Origin: Ischnura elegans
Taxonomy: Eukaryota; Arthropoda; Insecta; Odonata; Coenagrionidae
Direction: 5' to 3'
Length of the DNA stretch: 64,000 nt
NCBI RefSeq assembly: GCF_921293095.1
Contig: NC_060252.1
Location: 75,784,866 to 75,848,865, forward strand
Position 1 is the stretch's first letter. Every line of letters begins with the position of its first letter. Positions 24,901 through 37,000 of this stretch are shown here, piece by piece. The notes under the pieces are model-generated. The model was given only the letters and a program-made list of their open reading frames with translations. It was not told where the DNA came from and ran no database searches. Both the position numbers and the translations under genes were made by a program.

Positions 24901-27900
24901 ATCTCAGTACATATCATGTCACTGGGGCATGCATGAGATTTACTCCAAAAAGTTTTTAAAGAAAATTTTCCTTCCTTACTACTGGGAATTCACTTACCTT
25001 ATAACCTACATACTGTACTGGATTCACCTGGAACTGGGAGATACTCTGTAACGACCAGTGATTGGGAGCCGATCGAAAATCCATCTTTTGAGTTATCTTG
25101 AGACGTGAAAAAATTATATTGGGAAATGCTGCTCAGGAAGTATAAAAAACTTCAATCCCAGCAGCACAATGTACTTGAAGATGGTCCTAAAAAGGACCAT
25201 TCAATATCAACCGTGGAGATCTAAACCTTGACAGTACCAGTGCTGCAATGCTGACCCAAGGGCTGAATTTATCCATAACGCACCAAGATATACCACATGA
25301 AAGAATCATCACCAAATTGGAGTCTGGTTTCTGGAAACGTTCAAAACTTGTGGTTGATGAAATCAGAGAGGAATGGCTTGCATCCTGTTCTAGGCCAAGC
25401 TGATGCAGTCAAACATATCAGTGAGGGATAAGACTGCCCTTAAGGCTCTCTATGAGAACCACTGCAATTTGATTTTACCGGTGGGAAAAGGGGGAGTGCA
25501 ACCATTCTCATGAAGCTGGAGGATAGCCAAAAAAATTTAAAATCTTCTTTCAGAACTGATCTGTAAGAAATTAGGAAAGAACTCAATGGCAGTTGCGGAG
25601 CAGTAGTAGAGGGCAATGATCAAGAAATCCTCTTTTCCACCTGAGGAGTAGAGGTGGCTAGTAACAGCAATGCCCAAACCACTGAGGCTGTATGGCTTAC
25701 CCAAGGTGCACAAGGAGGGTGTACTACTGCAGCCAATAGGAAGCCAGATTGATGCTCCAAACCTTCTTTGGGAAAGTATGCCTTGCACAGTTCCAGCCAC
25801 AAGTATGCCTTGGCATACTTGTGGCTGGAACTGTGCAAGATTATATTGGGAAAACTCCTGAGTACATCAAGAACTAAGCCCATTAATTGATGTGATAAGT
25901 GGAATGAAGCTCAAAGAGGAAGACAGTTATGTAGTTTTGATGTGATACCACTCTTGACCAACTTGCCCATCAAATAATTGGATGAGATTGTGAGAACACT
26001 CACGAGCCCATGAGTACCTAAGGGTCAATCCATTTGAAGTGATCCAAGGTAGGTTGCTTGACCATTTTTAATAATTTTAATTTTTTTAATATGTTTTTCC
26101 TACACAAACGGGAAGTTCAAAACCGATTTAAAAAAAAATTTATTTTACACCGTTTACATGTGGTGGCCATTTTTGTTCTGAATCACGGAGCGTTTTTTCC
26201 CTTTGAAGACGTTTGCGTTAAATTGATTATCTCTGGACTGCATCGTGCTACAAGATTGAAACTGGCATCGTTTTTTTCAGTACTTTCTTCCAAACAATAG
26301 TGCTTCATAGCCATAATTCCCCATGCAAATCTTACCTGTCTAAATGGTCTCCAAAGTAGGGGGTCGAAAATTGAAGAATTCCACTTTTTAGAAATTAAAA
26401 AAACCATGAAGGAGAAATTAATCAGAGTTAATATTTTTTTTATAGTAAGATGTCATTGGGTACACACATTTTATAGAGTATCAGCATTGACAACTCACTC
26501 CTTAATTGTTTATGAATTTTTAAAATTTGGATTTTTTAAATTTTTGTAACGCAAACGTCTTCAAAGGGAAAAAACGCTCCGTGATTCAGAACAAAAATGG
26601 CCACCACATGTAAATGGTGTAAAATAAATTTTTTTTTAAATCGGTTTTGAACTTCCCGTTTGTGTAGGAAAAACATATAAAAAAATTAAAATTATTAAAA
26701 ATGGTCAAGCAACCAACTTATTTATCTTTGGATCACTTCATATGGATTGACCCCTAAGGATTTCTCTGAGTTATTAGAACACTGGTTACAGAACTCCCCC
26801 TCCCTTTGGAATGGCAACTAGGTACTATGAACAGTTTCAACAATGCGATTGGCACTTTCCCCTGTGTATATATTTGGTGCAATAATCATGTGGATACATA
26901 GTGCGGAAGAACTGGATAGAACTGGAGCATCATAACATGATAACATCTGTTTCTCTATGGAGAAAGAGAGAGAAGGCAACTTATTCTTCCTGGACATTTT
27001 GATAAAAAAATATGACGATTGCAGCCTTGGACTAACCCCCTTTAGATAGGCAGCGCTCACCAACCAGTATCTCAATGCGATGTTACACCACAATCCCACC
27101 CTGAAGGCCTCTATGGCAACCTCTCCACTCCCCTGAATCTTTTCAATCTCCAACACCAAATCATTGGATTCAGAAAAGGAAAGCCTGGCAGCAGCATTAC
27201 AAAATAATGACTGCAAACCAAGAATGGCCTTCAGAAGGGCTAATATGGTGTAGAAGTCGCACTCCCAAATGCATACACAATGCTATACTGTGGAGGATGA
27301 ATTGACCAAACAGGTATCATTAAATACATCAAGGATAAAGCAAGAAGAAGAAGAAGATTTTTTGCATGGCAATGACCTTCTATGCTGTGCCTGGACCAAA
27401 GGACTGTATCCCACTAGGAATTATGCGAAGGTGCATATATCAAGTGCCATGCTCCTGTGAGAAGTCATACATTGGAGAAACATGCTGAGGAATGGACACC
27501 AGGATTAAGTAGCATGTACAGCCCACTACATAACCAGAAACAACCCAACTTGTCAGCTATTGCAGAACATGCATGGAGTAAGATAGGGCATGAAATTGAT
27601 TTTGAAGTGGCGATAAAATTGACACAGAAGAGCCACCAATCCACTAGACAAATCAGGGTAGTCCTGTAAATATTAAAGATGGGTAACTTCAATTGGGGAA
27701 ATGGCTACCAAAAATAAGCAATGTATGGAAGAGAGTTATAGCCAATCAGTGCTCAACTGGAGATTGACCAGCGCAATAAAAAGTGGCTTCATCTTTGCCC
27801 TGAGAACAAAAGGAGGATGGCATTTGAAACTGTAATCCTACTTAACCATTGTATGTGGCTGAAGAATCTGAAATCTTGCAATCACCTGGCAGTTTCAATG

Positions 27901-30664
27901 TTAAGTAAGTCGAATATATTTGTAGATAACAGGACAATGTGAGCACCATTCCAGGTGAGGTGTGAGCCGAGACTTATATATGTACCTATGTTCTTGGCAA
28001 AAATTGGAGGAAAAATTCATAGTTTGGTCATTTGTGTGTTGTGGTATTGTGATGCATTTCATTGCATTGTAATGATACATAAGGAATCGAGTTTGAAAAT
28101 TCCGTTGCATGATAACATTTTGTGAGCATATTTTCTGGATGAACTTTTTTGAGTAGCTCCCATGCTCGGCACTTTCAAATGCTAATTAGCTTTTAGGTAA
28201 TTTTTTCTGCGAGCTGATTTACAATGATGGTTAGAGGCCCAGGATGGATATTAGTGAACAATATTTACGTATAATAAATAAATTATTCTCAGGTTTCCAT
28301 GCAGGTAAGAAAGTCTTAGAGTGCCGACGTTTCGGGTTCCATCTTGTCACCCATTCTCAAGGTTATTGATTAAAAATTTGAAGTGACCTTTAAGATTGGC
28401 AACAGAAGGGGGGATTGGTCCGAGGACCAGCTCTGGCGACGGACTTGACCTATCCCCCCTCCTAATGCTGAGCTTCAACAGTCACTTCTTCTTCTTCAGG
28501 CTATAGCCCCCCTTGGGCATCCAATTTACCCTAGATGAAATGGTAATTTGGTTTGGTTGGGAGGTTATCCCCCAGGCCCCCACCTAGCCCACCCCCTTGT
28601 CCATATCCTGAATCCATTGCTGACGTGATCCAAACTGGCACTGTGGCGAAACTGGTGTTCCAAATTATATACATATGTGTGAATGTTAAAAAGTGCTTGA
28701 TTAAAACTAGTGAACAATTGTTTATCGATTGGCCATGAGAGGGAGCAATAACATTACTGATCACCAGTTTTTCTCTATTCCCCACTTCTTATCCTCTTGT
28801 AATTATGTAATCCAAATAAATCCTTCTAGTATCTAGAGTGAGTCATCAGCTTGACTCCTTGCTCACCACAGACCCACAATCAGCTCTTAATTCCCAACCC
28901 TTCCCTGTCCCACTCTTCTTCTCCCCCCTCCCTGACTACCCACAATTCTTACATTATCATCTCCTTCCACACGTGACTATGTGTTCGGTTGTGTTTTACT
29001 TGTGTGTCAGTTCTGAGCTTAGCGCAATAAGTCCTCTACCTATGAACATTCAACTTATGAACTGTCGGAGATTCAAAAAAAATTGAGCGTGTCCGAAATT
29101 TCAAATTTGACACCTTTTGAGGTTGGTTGACACATCGTGGTGTGACGTAGAGAAACTTGCTTTTTGAGCAGTCTTATCAAAATTTCAATTAAACCATTGT
29201 GAAGTTGGGAACTGTTCAGGATTTTGTGCATTTTTTCTGCTTGTGGGCAAGGAAGTTTTCGCACATGCAGCAAGAGCAGTTTGTCCCCTATCGTAAATGC
29301 AAAATTGTGATGCAATGTTGCATTCTACTAGATAACTACCCTTTTGCCTTGCTTAGGTTTTTCAACTTACTAACAAGGTGTCAGAAACGCCTCTAGTTTG
29401 TATGTCTAGGACTTGCTGTACTGAGAATTGATTTCTAAGAGGAAAATTGCTAATTGTAAGCATATCCATTTTCTACCTAGTCAACTCATAGATTATTGAT
29501 ATTTAGGGGCATTGAAGTGCTGGAATAATTCAATGGTTTTAGTATTTGGTGATATAAATGCAATGAGTCTCTTTTTTGTCTCTCTGTTCTTGGTGCAAGT
29601 ACTTAAATCTTAAGCCTGAATCATGCAGCCACTTCTTCTTTCCCTAATACATACAGATAACGCCAGTGAAAGCTCTATAGGGAGAGTTGAAGCTATTATT
29701 TCCTGGATCATTTTTGCTGACCTTCCATTACTTTAATTGGCCCCAAAAATATTTGTAACCCTCATTCCAGTGAAAGCCTATCAAACTTAAATTTTTTTTC
29801 AATGAGCCCTGATTGCTGTAATGTGTTTTCAGGGAGAGAAAAAGCGGCATGCTCAATGATTGAGGAATGGGTATCCCTATATCTATAGACATCCTTGGCA
29901 TATCATGCACCAAATAGTTATTTTTCAGGGGTCAATCAAGCTAGGTAATATTTGAGTCATATTATGATAGGAATCCCTTGTTAAGGATGTAAAATGATGT
30001 GATTCAGGCTTTACTAGCTGAATGATCTTATTCATCATATTTCTTTATTTGATCAATTTACAGGCCTACCAGCTATGTTATTGCTGACTTTGGTTGCGGA
30101 GATGCTCTGATTGCACAGTCATTACCCAACCTGGTTCATTCATTTGATTATGTTGCATTAAATGACAATGTTACTGCTTGTGATATGGCTCACACTCCTC
30201 TTTCGACTTCAAGTGTGGATGTTGCAGTATTTTGTTTGTCATTGATGGGAAGCAATTTGTCGGATTACATTCGTGAAGCCAACAGGGTGCTCAAAGTTGG
30301 GTAAGACATTGTTTTTTGTTTACTTTGCACATACAGTATGCATGTACATATGTAGATTAATGTAAATTAAAAAATTAAAGTGACTAAAGTTTGTGAATAT
30401 GTAGATTAATGTATAGCTTAAATTTACCGCTGTATTTTTTTTTATTTTGGCAGGGGTATTTTGAAGATCGCCGAAGTAGAAAGCCGCTTCGACAATGTTG
30501 AAAAGTTCATTAGAGTAATTTGCAAGTATGGTTTTTTGTGCATCGGTCGAGATTTATCCAAAGACGTATTTTACATCTTTGACTTCAAGAAGGAGAAGAA
30601 CATCAAAGATGAGAAGACTCTTCCCCCAATTATGCTACGTGCTTGTTCGTACAAGAAAAGATAA
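15953..30664 (+). CDS. RRP8: RRP8, nucleolar SAM-dependent rRNA methyltransferase-like protein
   Basis: Six exons: 15953-16033, 16373-16480, 16878-17986, 23126-23287, 30064-30300 and 30454-30664. They join in phase to 635 aa. Residues 1-430 are a Lys/Ser-rich, low-complexity region with nuclear and nucleolar targeting runs ([18 protein letters not shown]). Residues about 430-635 are the conserved domain: [13 protein letters not shown], then the Rossmann SAM-binding motif ADFGCGD (494-500), [35 protein letters not shown] and FYIFDF near the end. In other animals RRP8 methylates adenine in 25S/28S rRNA and takes part in rDNA silencing. The motif residues look intact. The basic N-terminal region is longer than in vertebrate RRP8. 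Its large introns hold most of the mobile elements at 18-30 kb. The start is the first ATG after the divergent gap. Confidence 0.93.
19265..19570. mobile_element. piggyBac-like MITE, TTAA flanks
   Basis: TTAA at 19261-19264 and 19571-19574 flank a 306-bp element. Its ends, CCCCTTGGTTGGGG and CCCCAGTTAAGGGG, are imperfect inverted repeats. The right part holds two nested palindromes, GCGCGACTATAGTCGCG and GCGACTATAGTCGC. It is non-coding. Confidence 0.6.
20385..20735. mobile_element. degenerate repeat with GGGAA-rich ends
   Basis: It starts near TTTCATACCGGTCGGGG and ends near AGGGAAGTTAAAAG/GATATGAACCCC. Words such as TCAGGGAAATTAA recall the element at 49996, which starts CAGGGTGTCCAGCGACCGGG. 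An old, partial copy of a similar non-autonomous element is likely, but its ends cannot be fixed. Confidence 0.3.
21612..21748. repeat. long hairpin (47-bp arms) between direct repeats
   Basis: Sequence 21612-21658 pairs with 21672-21718 with one mismatch (near 21641) around a loop of about 13 nt. The arms include TGTCTCCATGTTTCTGGGC. The 10-bp sequence CCCATATGAA occurs at 21603-21612 and 21749-21758, on both sides, as a target duplication would. The hairpin is not coding. Confidence 0.9.
21934..22516. mobile_element. Tigger/pogo-like MITE
   Basis: Terminal inverted repeats CAGTGGAACCTCGATATAAC (from 21934) and GCTTTAACGAGGTTCCACTG (to 22516) are flanked by TA on both sides (21932-21933, 22517-22518), as expected for the Tc1/mariner-pogo superfamily. 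The 583-bp body has repeated CGCTATAGCGA-like words at both ends and no transposase. Confidence 0.75.
23540..24180 (+). mobile_element. decayed LINE reverse-transcriptase C-terminal relic
   Basis: Translated with stops and shifts, the stretch gives [19 protein letters not shown] and neighbouring words that resemble the LYGxExW(T) block after the reverse-transcriptase core of arthropod LINEs. It lies in RRP8 intron 4, sense to the gene. The call rests on this block only. Confidence 0.38.
25782..25839. repeat. 58-bp palindrome inside the Penelope relic
   Basis: TTGCACAGTTCCAGCCACAA (from 25783) and its exact complement (ending 25838) form 28-bp perfect arms around a 2-nt centre. The right arm belongs to the reverse-transcriptase frame (it leads into [13 protein letters not shown]), so the left arm appears to be an added inverted copy. 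Confidence 0.95.
26022..26753. mobile_element. foldback transposon with about 200-bp inverted repeats
   Basis: The left arm (26022-26220, starting GGGTCAATCC) is matched inversely by the right arm (26547-26753, ending GGATTGACCC) over about 200 bp. CTAA occurs at 26018-26021 and 26754-26757 as a probable 4-bp target duplication. The middle of about 325 bp is AT-rich and non-coding. It sits inside the Penelope relic, so it is younger than that insertion. The family is not recognised. Confidence 0.8.
27800..30063 (+). other. distal part of RRP8 intron 4
   Basis: No exon is supported here. At about 28310-28370 the sequence GCCGACGTTTCGGGTTCC, followed by CCCATTCTCAAGG, resembles the terminal region of a Penelope-like element. 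A G/C-run fragment of a hAT-type MITE lies near 28550-28600. The remainder is AT-rich. The intron ends at the acceptor TTACAG (30063). Confidence 0.5.
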
Positions 30665-30720
30665 ATGGACGCAACACAGTCGTGTCGTGTTTGTAAATAT
30701 GGTGCGTTGAATTTTTATTT

Positions 30721-30726
30721 AATAAA
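30721..30726 (+). terminator. RRP8 polyadenylation signal
   Basis: The first AATAAA, 57 nt after the RRP8 stop. It implies a very short 3' UTR and leaves about 330 bp before the UBE3A start codon. Confidence 0.65.
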
Positions 30727-30739
30727 ATTATGCCGAATC

Positions 30740-31060
30740 AGAACTCTTGTTATTTTTCACCCTATATGCATGTATAATTTTAAGTTAAAGGGTATGATTA
30801 TAGAGAACTTAGACGCGAAAAGTGACTTCGCTTGAAATCAACATTGAACTACCGCCATTTCTTATACGGCGCTCATTTTGGACGCCAGGCCAAACTTATC
30901 GATCATTCATGGACTGCAGCAGCACTGTCATAGTTTGTCGGTGGCTACCGTTTTGAGGTACAACGCAGATTGGAAATAAAGTGAAGTGTTGAATGTATTT
31001 CATTCGTTTAATTGGTAAAATTTGGATTTCCAAATTACCCTAGTTAAATATTTGTATTCT
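30740..31060 (+). promoter_or_regulatory. UBE3A promoter and 5' UTR region
   Basis: A gap of about 330 bp between the RRP8 polyadenylation signal and the UBE3A ATG. It has a locally higher GC patch (about 30840-30960) and no TATA box that I would defend. Promoter placement is inferred from position only. Confidence 0.4.
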
Positions 31061-34000
31061 ATGACCTCTAAGGACAAGGAATACGGAACAGGCGACGGCG
31101 AAGCCTCAAGGTATACTAATTAACCAGCAAGAAACGAAGTTAAAAGTCATGTTTATTTTTGTGCAAAAGTAAATTAGATGAAATCACTTGGTTGTCCCGA
31201 CTCGGTTTAGATTCGAAGGCGTTAATGAGGGGTTGTAGGCGATGATAAAGGTTTGTATGTTTTGCACGTCGTTCCTTTCCGTTTAAAGAGCACGTCCTAT
31301 GTTGAAGTGAGATGGTATTTCTCTGAATTTGAAACACCAATTCTAATTGACCTATGTTTGTTTGCATTACAAAGTGGGAGTTTAAGTCTTTGTTTCGACG
31401 TGGATGCTAAGACCCTTTTAGGTGCCTATGTGTATTGAAACTTGATCGATCTTCGAAATTGTTCCGGAGTTACTGTAGGCATAGTTCGTTTGCATCTCTG
31501 AAACCATTATCATTTTGTGATCTATTTACTCTCTCAGCATCAGTGGATATCAGCTAAGTATGATTTGGTTTTTCCAGTAACGCTGAAACTGAAGAAAGTA
31601 CGATACACAAAAGGAGTTTATCATCGAAAGACTTGTTGACTGAAGGTGCAACGATGAAAAGAGCTGCCGCAAAGAAACTCATCGAACGTTACTTCTTTCA
31701 ATTAATCGATGGATGTGGGAATCCTAAGTGTGACAATGAAAACTGTGCTTCGAGTGGAAAGGTAAGTAGTCGTAGTAACTCTAGTTCTTGGGATCATAGA
31801 TTGTGAACGTTAAATATTCGGTGTTTAGTTATTATTGACCTGCAAACTAGCTTTTGTACATTGAGTGGAAGTACGTAGTATTTAACGCTATGTTATAAAT
31901 GTAAACATTCCCCAGGCTAAGAAGTTAACGAGGAATCAAGCTGCCGCACAAGCTATACGCCTTTTTGCCCAAGAAGCACGACTATGTGATACAAAGCCAA
32001 CGAAAGTTCCCAAGACGCAAGATAGTGGTGCAAAAGGTGAGAATGATATATCTTCAAGTGAAAATATCTCAAGAAATGAAGCATCTGGTGCTGATGGTGC
32101 ACATTCAGGTGAAAGGGATGAGCCACGACTATTGCCAAACAAAGTTGCCAGTCATTCACTTGCAGAAGCTACACAACGCGGCCCATTAAGTGAGTGCGAA
32201 TTGCAAAAGTCCATTTTATAAATAGGTGGTAGCTATCTTTGTGAGCCGCACTGTCTTGCATTTTCTAGAAAGTAAACATTTTAGTCTTGAATTTAACTGT
32301 AACCACTATGGATGGCTGTAGGTAGTTTTGAAATTCATTCTTGTATTCCTTTTGTTTTGACAAACTGTTACATAAGATCCGTGAATTTTCATTTTCAAGG
32401 CATTTAAGGAACTTCTTATGAGTTTTGGGGGGAATTGAGTTTTATTTTGATACCCATGCTTCATTTTCAGGCAAGGACATCCCATTCATCACAGAAGAGA
32501 AGTTACTGGAAATACTTGAGACTTGTAAAAGAGAATCATCATATTCACTCTTAATAAGAACCCTAGGTGAAGTTTACTCTAGTACTGATTCTTTGAACAA
32601 AAGTTTTATCAAGAAGGATACAAATGTAGTCAATCCGTTGGATTCAATGTTAGACAGAGCTCCTCTTGACCTAAAAAATATGAAGAAGGAAGATGTTCGT
32701 ACATTAGAGGGTGATATGGACAAAGAAATAGACAGCCAAGAAATCGAAGAAGGTGAATCAAGTAGTAAGAAAATAGGAACTAACAATGTGTTAGACAAAG
32801 GTGATGATGTAAATGTAGATTTAGTGTCACTAAGGCGTGCTTATGAAGCACTCTTTGAAGTACCAAGTTCAGTTTTTGAAAGCGCATTGGTGAATGCTCT
32901 GACAACACTCACAATGGAGTTGGATGTGCGGTTGCTTGGGGATGCTGGTAGAGGACCAGACTTCCTTAATGTGTTTGTGATTGTGGCGGAGCTACCTGTC
33001 CTTGGAACGTCAGAATATCTTGAGGTGGCCCTCCCCAAATTGTGCCGTGCTGCTGCCCGCCTTCCAGTTGTTGCCCAAGCTCGCCTTGCCAAGGTGTGGG
33101 CACGACACTGCAAATCCAGAATTAAAACTTTATTGCAGGTATGTTTTACTTGTTTGAGTGCTGTTTTAGTTTATGTAAGTGTATACGGAAACCATTCAAT
33201 TTTATTTTGAGGTATGAAACTGAAAATTGCTCTTTCAATATGGTTTAATTTTTCTAAACAATTCTGATGGGAACAATCAAAATCTAACTATTTTTCATGC
33301 CTTTAAAAGTTCTCTTTCTGTAATTTCACATAGCTTTAAAGAAATACAATTGAAATGAAGGCACCAACATTTCTAAGGTAGCCTTCCGTCATCCTGAGGA
33401 TGATGCAGAAAATTATTTTTGGAATTTATGTACCCATTAACTGAAAGAGTATACATTTACCTCCATAGAAACTGCTGAGAACTTCATCATTGGTATTTGT
33501 TATTCATTCTTTGAGGTTCTTTCAGTGTACTCAATCGTTTGATTACCCCCAGAGAATCGATTAAACTTTCTCTTGGATAATTGTGTTCTTTGTTCTAATC
33601 ATAAATAATGTATATTGTCAGATTGAGGATTGGATTTCAAACAATTGTAGATTAAGTACATTTTCACGATTGAAGTTTGTCACCATATTTTTGCCTCAAA
33701 TTTTAATACTGGAGGAGATCATCATATATCCTTAAAGTCATTATTTTTTTAATCAATTTGCAAAGCTTTTTTTTTTTTTGAAGGAACGAAGCCACTCAAG
33801 AGCTATCACATGATACATGAGCTGTCAGTGTTTCATTATGGGTAATTTATTTACAATAAGTTGGGTGATTGGACCTGATGTAAAAAGTTGTATGAGAAAA
33901 GCAAACATTGCAGGGTTAAGGCTACTAGAAGCAAGCATCAAACTAGCGCCACACTAAGTGCAAAAGTCAGCAAGCTTCTGCGAGTTCCATTAGAGGTATT

Positions 34001-37000
34001 CGATAGCTAAGAAAGGGAAGAAATAGGTAATGGGCAAGAACTCAGTGGTATTTTAACTAATCCTGTTCCTGTCATCTAAAGGGCTGTGTCAAGTTGGGTA
34101 TGCATGGGCAACCTTTGAAGGAAGAAGTAATGGGATGAGTAGGTGGGGGAAGATATTGTGGGTGGTGTATTTCAGTAGAAAATCCTGTTCATATATCACA
34201 ATGTTATGTAGCACAAAATTATAAGGTGATGGTGTGGTGTCTCGTGTGTTGGCTTCCCACCCAGTCGATCCAGGTTCAAATCCTGGTCGTGGTGGCAGAG
34301 ATTTTTAGAGACTGCCCGATCCCTGTTTTGAGTGCATTATGGAGGGAATTTCCCGTAAAACTCTGTAGAAATGTATATGGTGAGATGATAACCTGAGGTA
34401 CTCTTGGTGCCTTTCCTTAAAAGCAGGCTAATGAAGATACTGGGGCTTCTCTCCACCCTCATGATGCAAATTATTCCGGTTTTCTGCTGCTTCTTCCAAA
34501 AACTCTACCATACATGATGCTGAGAAAGGGGATCAATTAAAATGTTAAACATGAATGTCTCCATAGATATAACATGAGCTCTGTGGGTATTAATGAATCA
34601 TAGAAACACTATTTAACTGAAAATGTTTTGTCACCATTGAGGGCATCCATCGAGGTTATAATGGGAGGCAAGGACACAATGCAATCTTAATGTTTTTCAT
34701 TTAACTCTTTTACAGGTATTTGAAGTTATGTGAGTGCCATTTTCATGCAACTACCATGATTTGGCCTCACTTGTGGTATCATGTGTCAAAATGATGTATT
34801 TGTTGTAATATTAATCAACATTTTTACAGTACTTAGTTAAGTACTACAATTAGTGCCTGCTTAAATTTTTAAAAATTATTTTAAATCGAATTTTTAATCA
34901 TTTAAATTATTATTTTAAAATTATTTTTTTAAAGATTTTCAAATCCTATTTTTGTGGCCATCAGTAGGTAAAGTACAGTTAGAGACAATATCTTTGAACA
35001 TTTCATGGAAATAAAGTAATATCCATTTCTAGGATCGATGTTCTTAACAGACTATAATTTATGCTTTTAATTGGAAGGATATACATCATGTCATAGTTCT
35101 AATTCCCATCCTGCATTCTCATCAGATACATATTTTAGCATAGAATCAAGTTTGGCTGGAGTTGGCCTTCATTTGCCAGTTCCAGGAAACATATATTGAA
35201 ATCATCAAAAGGGAAATGCAATCAAGTCTGGAGAAATGAATATTTTCTCAAGGAAAGGTCCGGGAATAACGAAACAATGAAACGCATTGAGGTTCCTTTT
35301 TTTCTTTTGATGATCTTTTTTCATTTATGATGCCTGGTATGATATTCTTTCCTCAAAATATGTGGCGGCATGCTTAATTTTTCATGAGCATTACATTTCA
35401 AAATTCTTAGAATACTTATTCCTGGTCAGAACTCTCCTGCATGGTGCTAATGATGTGATTTTAAAAGCTAAAAATAATTTTGAGTCAAAGAAAGTATGTT
35501 CATATTTAACTGACAAGTGTTATGCTGTAATTTTAATGAGAAGCATAAATAATACTATTTTTCAAATTATTTCTGAAGACACTAATACCTAGTACATTAT
35601 TTTAATGTAATCATTTGTCATTTTACCCTAGTAAGTATCGGTATTAGAAAAAGTTTGAGGGTAAAATGGAATCAGTCAATCATTGTATGAAATAATTTTA
35701 AGTCTATGTATTCAGTAGGTGAAGTAATAAGGCTATTTAATCGGAATACCAATGAAGAAAATATCATCACAACACAAAAGTTGGTGATTTAATAGTAAAT
35801 ATTTTTGATAATACTTCTTCAACTAAATTAGCTAATTCTAATGCACTTTTTTATAAATGAATAATCCCATGGGACATGAAAGAATGAGAGGGTTAAATAA
35901 TTAATATTAGGTACTTTCTTTTGCATTTTAAATGCCACAACATTCTAACTTGTTTTAAATTAAATTTTTCTCGTATCAAGTAAATAGGAAATGATTTTTT
36001 TTCATCCCTAGTTCCTTGAAGAGGGAGAAATATTTAGTATGAAAAATTTTAAATCGACCTAATAATATAAGCATAATATAACTGCCACATTTTTGATATT
36101 GTAGAAAAATGGCTCTTCGGGAGCAAAGGCTCTCCTTAAATAGAAGCCACCCTCAAAATGTCAACTCATATTTCTTTTTGAACATTACAGGCATTACAGC
36201 AGCTGGTGACCCTTAGGGTTATGTCTGGGGTGTACACACGAGACTATTGTGTGAATGATGAGGAAGGAGTCACTGCACCCACTAAAGTCATGAAAATCCT
36301 CTACTATGCTAATATCCTCGCTGGAGAGCTGGACCCTCCGGATTTGCGGCAAGAAGAAGAAGAGGACAGTGATCGGGGCAGTGGTGGTTTAAGTGTCGGT
36401 AGCAGTGATAGTTTGCTGAGTCGTGGCAATGCATCCAGACCCAGGCATAAAGACCCACTGGGTGTAGAATTAGGTGTGGACATATTAGATGCTCGACGTC
36501 CTTATATACCATTTAGTGAATTCTACAACGAACCTCTCAGTGATGCCATTGAGATGGACAAAGACTTTGCCTATTACAAAAGTGAGGCAGACCAAAAGAA
36601 ATTTTCTTTTATGAACTATTCTTTCATCCTAACTCCAGCAACAAAAACTCTTGGTCTTTATTACGACAACAGAATAAGAATGTACAGTGAACGTAGGATG
36701 AGCTATTTTCAAAATGTGGCCGGGCAGCATACAAATCCTTACCTGAGGCTGAAAGTGAAAAGGGATCATATTATAGATGACACATTAGTGGAGGTGAGTT
36801 CTGTCTATTGAGTACCCACATTTCCTGAGGAAAATGAAATCGAAATCATCTCGTGTGCTGAATAATTCATTCGAAAGGATTTCCATTTAGTGTATCCAAG
36901 TTGTATGTTTTACTGACCAAATTATGATAACATATTTGAAGCGTAGGAAGTGTTTACTTCCATTTTTGAAATTTGACGTCTTTCTCTCTTAAGTAGTAAA

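Larger units (their letters stand above)
25100..27790 (+). mobile_element. decayed Penelope-like element, interrupted
   Basis: Plus-strand fragments match Penelope-like reverse transcriptase and its GIY-YIG endonuclease: [20 protein letters not shown] (about 25685-25745), [13 protein letters not shown] (about 25835-25875) and [10 protein letters not shown] (about 27455-27485). All frames carry stops and shifts. A foldback element (26022-26753) splits the body and a 58-bp palindrome (25782-25839) interrupts the reverse-transcriptase frame. It lies in RRP8 intron 4 and is long dead. A different, better-preserved relative lies at 59360-61175. Confidence 0.65.

Noticed and set aside
32574-33113. 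Open frames on the minus strand across UBE3A exon 4
   Set aside because: They are antisense shadows of the well-supported UBE3A coding sequence.
34272-34282. tRNA gene suggested by a B box
   Set aside because: The sequence does not fold into a full cloverleaf by eye and has two other copies with the same non-tRNA tail, so it is a SINE.
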